A DNA stretch of 64,000 nucleotides, taken from assembly GCA_019420505.1 (NCBI GenBank), contig JAHZHC010000007.1, forward strand, positions 62,001 to 126,000. Reading direction: 5' to 3'. The notes under the pieces were generated by a model, which was not told the origin of the DNA, did not search any database, and was given only the letters and a program-made list of their open reading frames with translations. The number at the start of each line of letters is the position of its first letter. The stretch's first letter is position 1. This document shows positions 8,626-15,848 of the stretch, one piece after another. Both the position numbers and the translations under genes were made by a program. Origin of the DNA: Ruminococcus sp. (GTDB lineage Bacteria; Bacillota; Clostridia; Oscillospirales; Ruminococcaceae).

Positions 8626-9294
8626 ATGGTAAAGCTGAATGAGATAAAAGCTGTTGTTTTTGATATGGACGGTGTGATTTTTGATACAGAAAGAATGTAT
8701 CTTGAAGCATGGAATTATGTTGGACGAAGGGACAGCATAGAAAACGTTGAGGAATCTGCACGAAAATGTATCGGGCTGAGTGCTGTTGATTCTGTTGAAT
8801 TAATGAGAAAAGAATATGGTTCTGATTTTCCGATCGAGAAATATCACATGGAAATTGACTCAGTTGTTAAAAAACTGATAAAAGAAAATGGAATGCCGTT
8901 AAAGGCCGGAGCTGTTGAGATTCTTGAATATTTGAACAGTATAGGATTTACGGTGGGGTTGGCGTCGTCAACGAAATATGATAAGATTATTTCTCATTTG
9001 GATAAGTGCAATTTAAAAAAATATTTTTCTGTTATAATGGGCGGGGATATGATTTCACGAAGCAAGCCTGATCCTGAGATTTATATCAAGACTTGTGAGA
9101 AATTAGGCTTCAGTCCTGTTAACACAGCAGCAATTGAGGATTCGCAGAATGGAATACGTGCGGCTTTCGGCGCGGGAATGATGCCGCTTATGGTACCTGA
9201 CCTAATTGAACCTAATGATGAAATTCTTTCCATGACTTGCGGAAAGTTTGAAGATCTTTTTGAAGTGATGGAATTTTTAAAAGAGAGAATATAA
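8626..9294 (+). CDS. HAD-superfamily hydrolase, beta-phosphoglucomutase-like
   Basis: At 222 residues it matches the PGMB-like HAD subfamily with an alpha-helical cap. Motif I is DMDGVIFDTE (residues 12-21, both nucleophile and acid/base Asp present). Motif II is the serine in GLASSTK, motif III the lysine in SRSKPDPEIY, and motif IV IEDSQNGIRAA. Such enzymes dephosphorylate small sugar phosphates or nucleotides, or act as phosphoglucomutases; the sequence does not decide. It is probably co-transcribed with the upstream methyltransferase. A perfect bidirectional terminator starts within its stop codon. Confidence 0.88.
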   Translation: MVKLNEIKAVVFDMDGVIFDTERMYLEAWNYVGRRDSIENVEESARKCIGLSAVDSVELMRKEYGSDFPIEKYHMEIDSVVKKLIKENGMPLKAGAVEILEYLNSIGFTVGLASSTKYDKIISHLDKCNLKKYFSVIMGGDMISRSKPDPEIYIKTCEKLGFSPVNTAAIEDSQNGIRAAFGAGMMPLMVPDLIEPNDEILSMTCGKFEDLFEVMEFLKERI

Positions 9295-9326
9295 AAAATG
9301 ACTGAGATTTTACTCAGTCATTTTTT
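9293..9326. terminator. Bidirectional terminator between convergent genes
   Basis: A perfect 14-bp stem (9293-9306 with 9313-9326) with the loop ATTTTA has A6 on one side and T6 on the other. It serves the HAD gene on plus and the acetyltransferase on minus. Confidence 0.92.
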
Positions 9327-9328
9327 AT

Positions 9329-9907
9329 TTATTGATTCTTAATTTTATCTTCTTCGGTAATTTCACGAATAATCTTTGCTGGATTTCCGGCAGCTATAAC
9401 ACCACTTGGTATATCTTTTGTAACAACACTTCCTGCTGCTATTATGGAATCACTTCCTACTGTTACCCCACCTAAAATAGAAACATTTCCTCCAATCCAA
9501 ACATCATCACCTATATTTACAGGTAAAGAATGCTCATATCCTTGCGATCTCTCTTTGCTGTCAAATGCATGGTTTACTGTGTATATACCTACATTGGGAC
9601 CAATTAAAACATTATTGCCGATACTGATTTTGCCGCAATCCAACATAACGCAATTTGTTGCAGCAAAGAAATTTTCTCCAACAGAAATATTGTATCCGTG
9701 GTCACAGAAAAAAGGAGATTCAATCCAACAACTTTCTCCTGTGCTTTGAAAAAGTTTTTTAATCATTTGTTCCCGCTCTTTTCTAAGTGTAGGTCTTGTA
9801 TTATTGAAATCAAAAAGTAAATTTACGGTCGTTTCCCTTTCCTGCATAAGTTCTTTATCCCAACCAAGATAATACTTTCCTGCAAGCATTTTTTCTTTTT
9901 CTGTCAT
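9329..9907 (-). CDS. Sugar O-acetyltransferase (maltose/galactoside acetyltransferase family)
   Basis: The 192-residue protein has the N-terminal Mac domain of maltose O-acetyltransferases (KMLAGKYY near residue 5, then the LLFDFNNT region). A left-handed beta-helix of hexapeptide repeats follows, including GPNVGIYTVNHAFD with the catalytic histidine and IWIGGNVSILGGVTVG-type repeats. The family transfers acetyl from acetyl-CoA to the 6-hydroxyl of sugars in the cytosol. It lies 43 bases downstream of asnB on the same strand and probably shares that promoter, although no metabolic link between the two is obvious. Confidence 0.92.
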   Translation of the reverse strand: MTEKEKMLAGKYYLGWDKELMQERETTVNLLFDFNNTRPTLRKEREQMIKKLFQSTGESCWIESPFFCDHGYNISVGENFFAATNCVMLDCGKISIGNNVLIGPNVGIYTVNHAFDSKERSQGYEHSLPVNIGDDVWIGGNVSILGGVTVGSDSIIAAGSVVTKDIPSGVIAAGNPAKIIREITEEDKIKNQ

Positions 9908-9950
9908 GATTAATTCCCCCGAAACATTGTAAAATCAGAAAGTCTGAAAA

Positions 9951-11792
9951 TTAAATCTTTGTGTTTTCTCCGAAATAAACATCATACCATACAAGGAAAG
10001 TAAATACTGTCCAGATTTTTCTTGAGTAGTCGTAGTTTCCTGCACGGTGTTCGTCAAGAAGATTAACCAGCTTATCCGTATTGAAGAATTTTTCAGCTTG
10101 CGGAGATGTAAACTTTTCCTTAACGTAGTTATAATATTTATCTTCCTTGAGCCATACTCTGATTGGTACAGGGAATCCAAGCTTCTTTTTGTTAGCTGTC
10201 TGAGGAGGGCAGGCTTTAAGGGCTGCAATTCTCATAGCGTATTTTGTATTTTCCTTTGTAACACGGTGTTTTGTAGGAATTTGCTCTGCAAGAGCCATGA
10301 CTTCCTTATCTAAGAAAGGTACACGAAGCTCCAGCGAATGAGCCATACTCATTTTGTCGGCCTTGAGAAGAATATCCCCTGTCATCCAAAGGTGCAAATC
10401 AAGATACTGCATTTGAGTTACTTCATCGTTATTTTTACATTTATCATAGAAAGGCTTTGTAATAGCCATCGGATCGGGTGCATTAGTTTTAATTTTCAAA
10501 AGCTCTTTGCGTTCCTTTTCAGTAAACATATAAGCATTGCCTATAAAACGTTCCTGAAGATCCTTTGAACCTCTTATAAGGAAGTTAACACCGTGTTTAT
10601 GAGGTAAATGCTCGGCAACTGCGCCCACAGCCTTTCTTATAGGTTTTGGAATTTTGTTATATGACGCCATATCAGCGGGATTGTGATAAATATTATAACC
10701 GCCGAAAATTTCATCAGCACCCTCACCGCTGAGCACGACTTTTACTTTTTGGGAAGCGAGCTGGCACACAAAGAACAGTGCAACCGCCGCAGGATCGGCA
10801 AGAGGTTCGTCCATATGATATTGGATTTTAGCAAAATTGCCCCAATATTCTTCGGGGGTAATTACCTTTGAGGTATTTTCTTTATTTATATATTTAGAAA
10901 ATTCCTTTGCATATCCGATTTCGTTATATTTTTCATCTTCTCCGAATCCAACGGTAAATGTTTTGTCCACGTCCGCTACTGCGGCAACATAGCTGGAATC
11001 AACGCCGCTGGAAAGGAAAGAACCAACTTCAACATCTGCAATTTTATGTGCTGACACAGAGTTTTTAAATGTATCGGTAATTCTTGAAACCCATTCTTCA
11101 AGTTCAGGTTCGTTATCAGGATTGAACTTGACTTCCCAATACCTTTGAACGTTCATTTTGCCGTCTTTATAAATAAAATAATGAGCGGCAGGAAGTTTAT
11201 ATACATTTCTGAAGAATGTTTCTGTCGTTGGAGAATACTGAAATGTAAGATAATTTTCAAGTGCAGATTCGTTAAGTTCTTTTTTGAATTGCGGATGATC
11301 CAAAAAGCTTTTGATTTCAGAACCCCACATAAGTGTATCTCCCATTTGAGCATAATAAACAGGTTTAATTCCGAAAAAATCTCTTGCGCCGAAAACCTGA
11401 TCTTTATTTTTATCGTATATTACAAATCCGAACATACCTCTTAGCTTATTAAGTACATCAGTTCCCCATTGTTCATACCCATGGACGATTACTTCAGTAT
11501 CAGTATGGGTATAAAAGCTATGTCCTAAATCTATGAGTTCTTTTCTCAAATCCCGATAATTATAAATCTCGCCGTTAAAGGTGATAATTATTGATTTATC
11601 CTCATTAAAAATCGGCTGACTGCCGTTTTCGGAAAGGTCAATAATTGACAAACGTCTGAATCCCATTGCAACCTGTTGGTCAACATATTTTCCGTCAGAG
11701 TCAGGTCCTCTATGTTTAATTCGATCCATCATTTTTTCTATAACCAATGAAGCGTCATTGATTTTGTTAGTAAATCCTACAAATCCGCACAT
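9951..11792 (-). CDS. asnB: Asparagine synthetase, glutamine-hydrolysing
   Basis: The 613-residue enzyme makes asparagine from aspartate, glutamine and ATP. The N-terminal class II amidotransferase domain starts MCGFVGF, whose Cys2 becomes the N-terminal nucleophile. That fixes the start at 11792 rather than an in-frame ATG five codons upstream, and GAGGC lies 8 bases ahead. Further motifs are RGPDSDG and the glutamine-pocket RLSIIDLS. The synthetase domain carries the PP-loop SSGVDSSYVAA and a second ATP-site element GEGADEIFGGY. A canonical promoter lies directly upstream. No T-box antiterminator was seen in the short leader. Confidence 0.95.
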   Translation of the reverse strand: MCGFVGFTNKINDASLVIEKMMDRIKHRGPDSDGKYVDQQVAMGFRRLSIIDLSENGSQPIFNEDKSIIITFNGEIYNYRDLRKELIDLGHSFYTHTDTEVIVHGYEQWGTDVLNKLRGMFGFVIYDKNKDQVFGARDFFGIKPVYYAQMGDTLMWGSEIKSFLDHPQFKKELNESALENYLTFQYSPTTETFFRNVYKLPAAHYFIYKDGKMNVQRYWEVKFNPDNEPELEEWVSRITDTFKNSVSAHKIADVEVGSFLSSGVDSSYVAAVADVDKTFTVGFGEDEKYNEIGYAKEFSKYINKENTSKVITPEEYWGNFAKIQYHMDEPLADPAAVALFFVCQLASQKVKVVLSGEGADEIFGGYNIYHNPADMASYNKIPKPIRKAVGAVAEHLPHKHGVNFLIRGSKDLQERFIGNAYMFTEKERKELLKIKTNAPDPMAITKPFYDKCKNNDEVTQMQYLDLHLWMTGDILLKADKMSMAHSLELRVPFLDKEVMALAEQIPTKHRVTKENTKYAMRIAALKACPPQTANKKKLGFPVPIRVWLKEDKYYNYVKEKFTSPQAEKFFNTDKLVNLLDEHRAGNYDYSRKIWTVFTFLVWYDVYFGENTKI

Positions 11793-11837
11793 AATAAAAT
11801 GCCTCATTTCATAATAAATTAATATTTATACTATATT

Positions 11838-11866
11838 ATTATACACCATTGGAGCATTTTTGGCAA
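11838..11866 (-). promoter_or_regulatory. Promoter of asnB
   Basis: Read on the minus strand: TTGCCA (11861-11866), a 17-base spacer, TATAAT (11838-11843). Confidence 0.72.
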
Positions 11867-11918
11867 TAGCAAAACACAATCAAAAAATCAGTTTTTAGAT
11901 ATTTGGATAAAAAAGGAC

Positions 11919-11947
11919 TTGAAAGAAATCAGAAAATGAGGTATAAT
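11919..11947 (+). promoter_or_regulatory. Promoter of the small membrane protein gene
   Basis: TTGAAA (11919-11924) and TATAAT (11942-11947) are separated by 17 bases, about 30 bases before the ATG. Confidence 0.75.
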
Positions 11948-11978
11948 GTTAATATCAAATGTTTTAAGGAAGATTATA

Positions 11979-12158
11979 ATGGCGAGAAATAAAACTATAA
12001 AAAAATTGAAATATCGTATTGATTTAGTTGCTTTAGCGGCTTTGTTCATACTGATAGTAGCATTTTGCGCATATATGATGAATACCTCTGTAACTGACGT
12101 TGTCAGCGAGGAGCGTGGGGAGTCGGTTATTACCCATGATTATACTTATGATGATTAA
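11979..12158 (+). CDS. Small single-pass membrane protein, 59 aa, unknown function
   Basis: I do not recognise this protein. It has a strongly basic N-terminus (MARNKTIKKLKYR), a hydrophobic segment of about 20 residues (15-36) and an acidic, polar C-terminus ending in YTYDD. This predicts an N-in/C-out single-span topology. The ATG at 11979 is preferred over an in-frame ATG 33 bases upstream because AAGGA lies 7 bases before it and the longer form would begin almost at the transcription start. A canonical promoter precedes it and a strong terminator follows 30 bases after the stop, so it is a monocistronic unit. That argues it is a real gene. Confidence 0.7.
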   Translation: MARNKTIKKLKYRIDLVALAALFILIVAFCAYMMNTSVTDVVSEERGESVITHDYTYDD

Positions 12159-12189
12159 TTAGTATATAGCAGGTGTGTTTGAATATTCA

Positions 12190-12218
12190 AGCCGCAGGGA
12201 TCTGCGGCTGTATTTTTT
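12190..12218 (+). terminator. Terminator of the small membrane protein gene
   Basis: AGCCGCAG (12190-12197) and CTGCGGCT (12202-12209) enclose GGAT, followed by GTATTTTTTT. Confidence 0.88.
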
Positions 12219-12301
12219 TGTTCACGCTTAACGGATATGCAGTTAGTAATATATGATATATGTAAATTGGAATACAATATAACGTTATAAAGTGCATAGG
12301 C

Positions 12302-12320
12302 TTGACACTATATATTGTGG
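12302..12320 (+). promoter_or_regulatory. NrdR-like box overlapping a TTGACA element
   Basis: ACACTATATATTGTGG (12305-12320) matches the known NrdR box pattern ACACWATATATWGTGT at 15 of 16 positions. TTGACA (12302-12307) overlaps its left end, but no convincing -10 follows. Confidence 0.6.
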
Positions 12321-12606
12321 TTGTATGTGTTTCGGTCAGTCCAAAAAAATGAATTGATTTAAAACAGTATTAATTTTCATCAGCAATCATACTTAAAATA
12401 CAAAAACTCTGGAGCCCTTTGTTTATGGGAATTGCGGGATGTAAAGCCAAAGACACTGACAGCACATGGCGCTCAAAGTGTTAATCAAGTGATATGGCTT
12501 TATATATAGTGAATAATTGAGTATTGATTGAAATCCTCTTTTTTACATTATACGCATTTTGTATAGCTTGCACAAAAAAATACACTTGAATTTGGCATAA
12601 ATCCAC

Positions 12607-12635
12607 TTGACTTCATGTTATAAATACTATATACT
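12607..12635 (+). promoter_or_regulatory. Promoter of nrdD-nrdG
   Basis: TTGACT (12607-12612) and TATACT (12630-12635) are separated by 17 bases. The -10 lies inside an NrdR-like box. Confidence 0.7.
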
Positions 12636-12671
12636 TGTCTATGGTGATTTGATAAATACTATATCTTGTGT
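12624..12671 (+). promoter_or_regulatory. Pair of NrdR-like boxes at the nrdD promoter
   Basis: Box A (12624-12639, 10/16 match) overlaps the -10. Box B is ATACTATATCTTGTGT (12656-12671, 14/16). Their starts are 32 bases apart, about three helical turns, the usual NrdR spacing. NrdR represses ribonucleotide reductase genes according to ATP/dATP. Confidence 0.65.
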
Positions 12672-12717
12672 TTATGCTTATGACAGTAATTAAAAAGATT
12701 AAAATTAATTTGCTGTT

Positions 12718-12733
12718 ACACTATATATAGAAT
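12718..12733 (+). promoter_or_regulatory. NrdR-like box near the nrdD ribosome site
   Basis: ACACTATATATAGAAT (14/16) begins 62 bases after box B, close to six turns, and ends 5 bases before the GGAGG ribosome site. Confidence 0.5.
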
Positions 12734-12752
12734 ATAGACGGAGGTTAAAATA

Positions 12753-15011
12753 ATGATAATAAAGATTAAAAAGAGAGACGGAAGAAATGTTACTTTTAAT
12801 ATTGAGAAGATTGCCAATGCAATTTATAAGGCTGCTCAGTCTGTAGGTGGAAGCGATTATGAAGAGGCACTTGAACTGTCAGGCAAGGTAGTGGATATGC
12901 TGATGACAAGTGATCTTACTTCTCCTACCGTTGAACAGATTCAGGACTGTGTTGAAAAGGTACTTATTGAAGAGGGTCATGCTGCAACAGCCAAGGCATA
13001 TATTCTTTACAGAAGTACCCGTACACGTGCGAGAGAAATGAATACACGTCTTATGAAGGTGTATGAGGACCTTACATTTAAATCCGCTAAGGACAGTGAC
13101 CTTAAGCGTGAAAATGCTAATATTGACGGCGATACGGCAATGGGTACAATGCTTAAATATGGTTCTGTGGGCGCAAAGGAATTTTATGAAATGTATGTTC
13201 TTGATCCCAAGCATGCTAAGGCTCATGCAGAGGGCGATATTCATATTCATGATATGGACTTTTATACGCTTACTACAACCTGTTGTCAGATCGATTTAAG
13301 AAAACTATACAAGAACGGATTTTCGACCGGTCACGGATATCTCAGAACTCCGAATGATATATCAAGCTATGCGGCGCTGGCTTGTATTGCTATTCAGTCT
13401 AATCAGAATGATCAGCATGGCGGTCAGTCGATTCCGAAATTTGATTATGATATGGCGGACGGCGTTAAGAAAACTTTCAAACACCGTTATCGTGACAATA
13501 TACACAGAGCTTTGGCTCTTCTTGCTAATGTAACTGATTCAATGGATATTGCAAAGAAGATTGCAGAAAATATTGAAAAAGAAAAGGGACTTGTTCCTAC
13601 ATTGGCTAATGATAATGGTTATCAGGAAGCTGAAGCCGAGATGCTGTCGGCATTTGCAAATGCTGAAACGGTGAAAAAGGTTCAGGATTTTGCATTTAAA
13701 ACCGCTGTCAAAGAAACTGACCGGGCAACATATCAGGCTATGGAAGCTTTGGTGCATAACCTTAACACTATGAATTCCCGTGCCGGAGCACAGACTCCGT
13801 TCAGTTCAATCAACTACGGAACAGATACTTCTATAGAGGGAAGAATGGTAATAAAAAATATTCTTCTTGCTGAGGAAGCAGGTCTTGGAAACGGAGAAAC
13901 ACCTATTTTCCCAATTCATATTTTTAAGGTTAAGGATGGAGTAAACTATAACCCGACTGATCCTAACTATGATCTGTTCAAGCTTGCATGCAGAGTTTCT
14001 GCAAAGAGATTGTTCCCTAACTTCTCATTTATTGACGCTCCGTTTAATATTCCTTACTATAAACCGGGAAATCCTGATACGGAAATTGCATATATGGGAT
14101 GCCGTACTCGTGTAATAGGAAACAAATATGATCCGTCAAGAGAAATTGTTACCGGAAGAGGAAATCTTTCATTTACTTCAATCAACCTTCCTCGTCTTGG
14201 CATTAAAGCACAGGGAAATATAGGCGCATTCTTTGACAGCCTTGACGAAACTATGGATTTATGTATCGATCAGCTTATGCACCGTTTCAGAATTCAATGC
14301 TCAAAGAAAGTTAAGAACTATCCTTTCCTTATGGGACAGGGAGTTTGGATTGATTCCGAGAAGCTTGGTTATGACGATGAAGTCGGAGAAGTTCTTAAGC
14401 ATGGAACCTTGTCGGTAGGTTTTATCGGACTTGCGGAGTGTCTTAAGGCTCTTATCGGTAAACACCACGGTGAATCTGAAGAGGCAAGAGAGCTTGGCAT
14501 GGAGATCATTACCCGCATGAGAAAGAGAATGGACGAGGAATCAGACAGAACCGGACTTAACTTCTCATTGCTGGCTACTCCGGCAGAGGGACTTTCAGGA
14601 AGATTTGTTCGTATGGACGCACAGCGTTACGGTAAAATTGAAGGTATTACCGACAGAGATTATTACACAAACTCATTCCACGTACCTGTTTATTATAACA
14701 TTAATGCTTTTGATAAAATCAAGATTGAAGCACCTTATCATAATCTTACTAATGCCGGTCATATAAGCTATATTGAATTGGACGGAGATCCTCTTCAGAA
14801 TCTTACGGCATTTGAAAAGGTAATTCGCTGCATGAAAGAGTCAGGAATCGGATATGGTTCAGTTAACCATCCTGTTGACCGTGATCCTGTTTGCGGATAT
14901 ACCGGAATTATCGGTGATAAGTGTCCAAAGTGCGGAAGAAGTGAAGCTGAGCATGCAAAAGTACATTCTGAAAGAATTCAGAGAATAAAAATGCCTGACT
15001 GCTGTAACTGA
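12753..15011 (+). CDS. nrdD: Anaerobic (class III) ribonucleoside-triphosphate reductase, C-terminus atypical
   Basis: The 752-residue protein has an N-terminal ATP-cone (about 1-95, starting IIKIKKRDGRNVTFN) for allosteric control. A class III reductase body follows (HIHDMDFYT, GTDTSIEGR, GRGNLSFTSINLPR). Near the C-terminus is a zinc-ribbon-like VCGYTGI and CPKCGR (C714, C724, C727). Most family members then continue as RI-x-R-x-TGYL, carrying the glycyl radical. Here ERIQRI is followed by KMPDCCN and stop, so no such motif is visible. GGAGG lies 8 bases before the ATG. The activase nrdG is next, and NrdR-like boxes lie upstream. Identity is clear; whether this protein alone forms a glycyl radical is not. 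Confidence 0.92.
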   Translation: MIIKIKKRDGRNVTFNIEKIANAIYKAAQSVGGSDYEEALELSGKVVDMLMTSDLTSPTVEQIQDCVEKVLIEEGHAATAKAYILYRSTRTRAREMNTRLMKVYEDLTFKSAKDSDLKRENANIDGDTAMGTMLKYGSVGAKEFYEMYVLDPKHAKAHAEGDIHIHDMDFYTLTTTCCQIDLRKLYKNGFSTGHGYLRTPNDISSYAALACIAIQSNQNDQHGGQSIPKFDYDMADGVKKTFKHRYRDNIHRALALLANVTDSMDIAKKIAENIEKEKGLVPTLANDNGYQEAEAEMLSAFANAETVKKVQDFAFKTAVKETDRATYQAMEALVHNLNTMNSRAGAQTPFSSINYGTDTSIEGRMVIKNILLAEEAGLGNGETPIFPIHIFKVKDGVNYNPTDPNYDLFKLACRVSAKRLFPNFSFIDAPFNIPYYKPGNPDTEIAYMGCRTRVIGNKYDPSREIVTGRGNLSFTSINLPRLGIKAQGNIGAFFDSLDETMDLCIDQLMHRFRIQCSKKVKNYPFLMGQGVWIDSEKLGYDDEVGEVLKHGTLSVGFIGLAECLKALIGKHHGESEEARELGMEIITRMRKRMDEESDRTGLNFSLLATPAEGLSGRFVRMDAQRYGKIEGITDRDYYTNSFHVPVYYNINAFDKIKIEAPYHNLTNAGHISYIELDGDPLQNLTAFEKVIRCMKESGIGYGSVNHPVDRDPVCGYTGIIGDKCPKCGRSEAEHAKVHSERIQRIKMPDCCN

Positions 15012-15082
15012 TTGAAACAGCAAAAAGTCTTATAATACTTATTGAGATTGTTTCAAAAATTATAAAGTTATACTGAATATTA

Positions 15083-15117
15083 TTAAGGGGAAGCTCTGCA
15101 CTAAAGGGCTTCCCTTA
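15083..15117 (+). other. Hairpin between nrdD and nrdG
   Basis: AAGGGGAAGC (15085-15094) pairs with GCTTCCCTT (15109-15117) with one bulged G. There is no T-run, so it is more likely an RNA-processing or stability element than a full terminator. Confidence 0.4.
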
Positions 15118-15174
15118 TTGCCAAGCAATATATCTGACTGTTTGGATAATTCGTTTGTTATTTAGGAGTATAAA

Positions 15175-15705
15175 ATGAAAATAAAAATAGCTGGACTTAT
15201 TTCTGAATCTATTGTTGACGGTCCCGGAATCAGATTCACCATATTCACACAGGGGTGTCCTCATAACTGTGTGGGCTGTCACAATCCTGAAACGCATGAT
15301 TATAACGGCGGACGGTGGGAGGATACCGACAATATATTTAAAATGATAAAAAAAGATCCGATTCTGGACGGAGTAACATTTAGCGGAGGCGATCCTTTCT
15401 GCCAATGCGAGCCTTTAGCCGAACTTGCGAAAAAAATTCATGCACATAAGGAATTTAAAATGAACGTTATGGCTTACACCGGTTATACGTATGAATATCT
15501 TGTTTCTCACGCCAATGAGGATAACGGTTTTATGGAGCTGCTTAAAAATCTGGATTATCTTGTTGACGGACCCTTTGTGCTTTCTAAAAGAAGTTTGGAG
15601 CTTAAATTTATGGGAAGCTCAAATCAGAGGTATATTGACGTTCAGAAATCCTTAGAGCAGGGAAAGGTTGTGGAACTGACGCAGGACCAGCTTTCCTTGA
15701 TGTAA
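15175..15705 (+). CDS. nrdG: Anaerobic ribonucleotide reductase activating protein (radical SAM)
   Basis: The 176-residue radical SAM activase uses a 4Fe-4S cluster and S-adenosylmethionine to form the glycyl radical on NrdD. The cluster motif CPHNCVGC has C28, C32 and C35 in the CxxxCxxC pattern. It is preceded by GPGIRFTIFTQG and followed by FSGGDPF (SAM-binding GGD). TAGGAG lies 8 bases before the ATG. It is 163 bases downstream of nrdD with a hairpin between them, so stoichiometry could be adjusted by partial read-through. A terminator follows. Confidence 0.94.
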   Translation: MKIKIAGLISESIVDGPGIRFTIFTQGCPHNCVGCHNPETHDYNGGRWEDTDNIFKMIKKDPILDGVTFSGGDPFCQCEPLAELAKKIHAHKEFKMNVMAYTGYTYEYLVSHANEDNGFMELLKNLDYLVDGPFVLSKRSLELKFMGSSNQRYIDVQKSLEQGKVVELTQDQLSLM

Positions 15706-15735
15706 ATAAACAGTATATATCTGTATGATTAAATC

Positions 15736-15770
15736 AGTACAGCCTGAAATCTTTTTGGCTGTACTTTTAT
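15736..15770 (+). terminator. Terminator after nrdG
   Basis: AGTACAGCC (15736-15744) and GGCTGTACT (15757-15765) form a perfect 9-bp stem followed by TTTATTAT. Confidence 0.78.
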
Positions 15771-15783
15771 TATCTCTTTATAC

Positions 15784-15812
15784 TTGCAGTAAAAGAGAAA
15801 ATATGCTATAAT
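15784..15812 (+). promoter_or_regulatory. Promoter of pheA
   Basis: TTGCAG (15784-15789), 17 bases, TATAAT (15807-15812) with an extended TGC before the -10. The ATG is 37 bases downstream. Confidence 0.75.
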
Positions 15813-15848
15813 AATAACAAATTATTGATATTAAAAGGAGCATTTTAA

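Larger units (their letters stand above)
12219..12752. other. Long noncoding leader upstream of nrdD
   Basis: These 530 bases hold no credible gene. They contain four NrdR-like boxes, a promoter at 12607-12635, and a possible folded element at 12417-12502. In the latter, TAAAGCC (12442-12448) pairs with GGCTTTA (12496-12502) and encloses an ACACT/AGTGT hairpin. I do not recognise a known riboswitch class. Confidence 0.5.

Noticed and set aside
12219..12752. Cobalamin or other known riboswitch upstream of nrdD
   Set aside because: The conserved cores I know (for example the B12 box) are not present; only simple stems are visible.
14975..15060. Frameshift restoring a glycyl-radical motif in nrdD
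   Set aside because: No reading frame after codon 745 encodes a GYL-type continuation, so a one-base error does not explain the missing motif.
15713..15848. T-box leader for pheA, and likewise for asnB
   Set aside because: The T-box sequence AGGGTGG-ACCGCG is absent in both leaders, and the leaders are too short.
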